From the NCBI RefSeq assembly GCF_963678635.1, contig NW_026971050.1:25060-89059 (forward strand): a DNA stretch of 64,000 nt. The letters are read 5' to 3'. The translations under genes were made by a program, and so were the position numbers. Below, piece by piece: positions 63,413-64,000 of this stretch. Source of the DNA: Symsagittifera roscoffensis (Eukaryota; Xenacoelomorpha; Acoela; Convolutidae). Within the stretch, counting starts at the first letter, position 1, and every line of letters begins with the position of its first letter. The notes below the pieces were generated by a model. It had not been told where the DNA came from and did no database searches. It saw nothing but the letters and a program-made list of their open reading frames with translations.

Positions 63413-64000
63413 CAAACAAATTGTTATCATGGGTTCAGAGACGAAAGAGAACATTTTGTTCGTTGCGGATTTCTCATATGCGATTCATCAGAAGAATTTT
63501 CCCGAGCCATATCAGCCATTCCCGAGATACTAGCAACAACAGCTGGTTACGAAAAACCCAGCACCAACAGCTGATGTCGAAAGAAATTTTCACCACTTCT
63601 TCGAAAAGAATGAGCTATAAAATGTGCCGCAGCCTCTAAAAGAGCAAACGTTCGGTAAAGATCCGCCAATAAACCAAGAAAAAGTTGAGTAAATAAAAAC
63701 GGAGTTAAAAATACCAGAAAACGAAAAGGCAAAATAATCATTGGAGACTAATTTGGGAGACGCTATTTTGAAAAATTCGCCAAATTAATGAAAGAAACCA
63801 GCAAACGATACAATCCTAGAAAACAAAGGGAACGTTTGGTCCCGAAAATTTTTCAGCGGCTAATTGTTTCAAAATTATTGCGATGACGAATACAATTGTT
63901 CTGACTTTCGATACGAAAGTAACGGAATATTTGTGCTCGGGGTTGGGGTTTTTTTTTCTTCAGACAAATTTCGACTTTTTAACTAGCCATTTTTGACGGA
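63413..64000. other. Right flank of the satellite, no intact gene
   Basis: The repeat stops within a monomer (GGGCT, then CAAACAAATTG). The flank has no ORF of convincing length: the ATG at 63429 gives only 34 codons. It ends with a G-run/T-run stretch (about 63940-63960). No mobile-element motif, tRNA or LTR recognised. Confidence 0.6.
63429..63672 (+). pseudogene. Possible decayed coding relic beside the satellite
   Basis: From ATG 63429 one frame reads as protein-like sequence across several stops (stops at about 63531 and 63636, next near 63690): MGSETKENILFV, then ADVERNFHHFFEKNEL, then KEQTFGKDPP. Composition is rich in Glu, Lys, Asn and Gln without low complexity. This could be an old exon or transposon fragment, or chance. 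No family recognised. Confidence 0.25.

Noticed and set aside
63421-63639. 72-aa ORF at the right flank
   Set aside because: It begins with TTG and its sequence is Arg/Ser/His-rich; the frame from ATG 63429 looks more protein-like but is broken.

Overview
The window is eukaryotic repeat DNA with no recognisable host gene. Its coding half is a very long, decayed LTR retroelement of the Ty3/Gypsy type on the + strand, with a younger non-LTR retrotransposon (LINE) nested in it. The other half is one uninterrupted tandem satellite array. CCHC knuckles, a retropepsin, an RT with YVDD, RNase H, an integrase with a GPY/F module and an APE-type LINE point to an invertebrate animal genome. A nematode or similar lineage is possible, but the sequence alone does not settle the phylum. 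There is no rRNA, tRNA, CRISPR array or bacterial-style operon.

Layout. Positions 1-413 are leader; the 5' LTR must lie upstream of the window. Positions 414-9870 are gag-pol, broken by nonsense codons at 5631 and 7964 and by frame changes near 7892 and 8055, with a Val at the first RT catalytic Asp. The end of pol carries a long extension with a probable Poa1p-like macro domain. Positions 9871-10321 are a non-coding spacer with hairpins and splice-like signals. A second coding block runs from 10322 to 23515. It holds a coiled-coil ORF, then a giant polyprotein with an SGNH/GDSL hydrolase domain and a second, degenerate SGNH-like module; its function is unknown. A LINE (15458-19796) sits inside this polyprotein, flanked by a perfect 13-bp duplication (15445-15457 and 19797-19809). 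Removing the LINE with one duplication copy puts the flanking halves of the polyprotein in one frame. Positions 23516-24597 are a 3' untranslated region ending in a polypurine tract, followed by a 546-bp LTR (24598-25143).

The LTR ends exactly where a 101-bp satellite begins. About 379 head-to-tail monomers fill 25144-63412, organised into higher-order repeats whose spacings are multiples of 101 bp (4 to 20 monomers). The last 588 bp (63413-64000) leave the array and hold only a possible decayed coding relic.

How the parts relate: the retroelement probably jumped into the satellite array, since its 3' LTR abuts a monomer at an internal position. It then, or earlier, received the LINE. The LINE reading frame is open to its 5' edge, has no AUG before its 2A-like StopGo peptide, and is in frame with the host polyprotein, so host-driven translation followed by 2A release is conceivable. 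The most notable content is the giant Gypsy-like element with a second, SGNH-bearing polyprotein.
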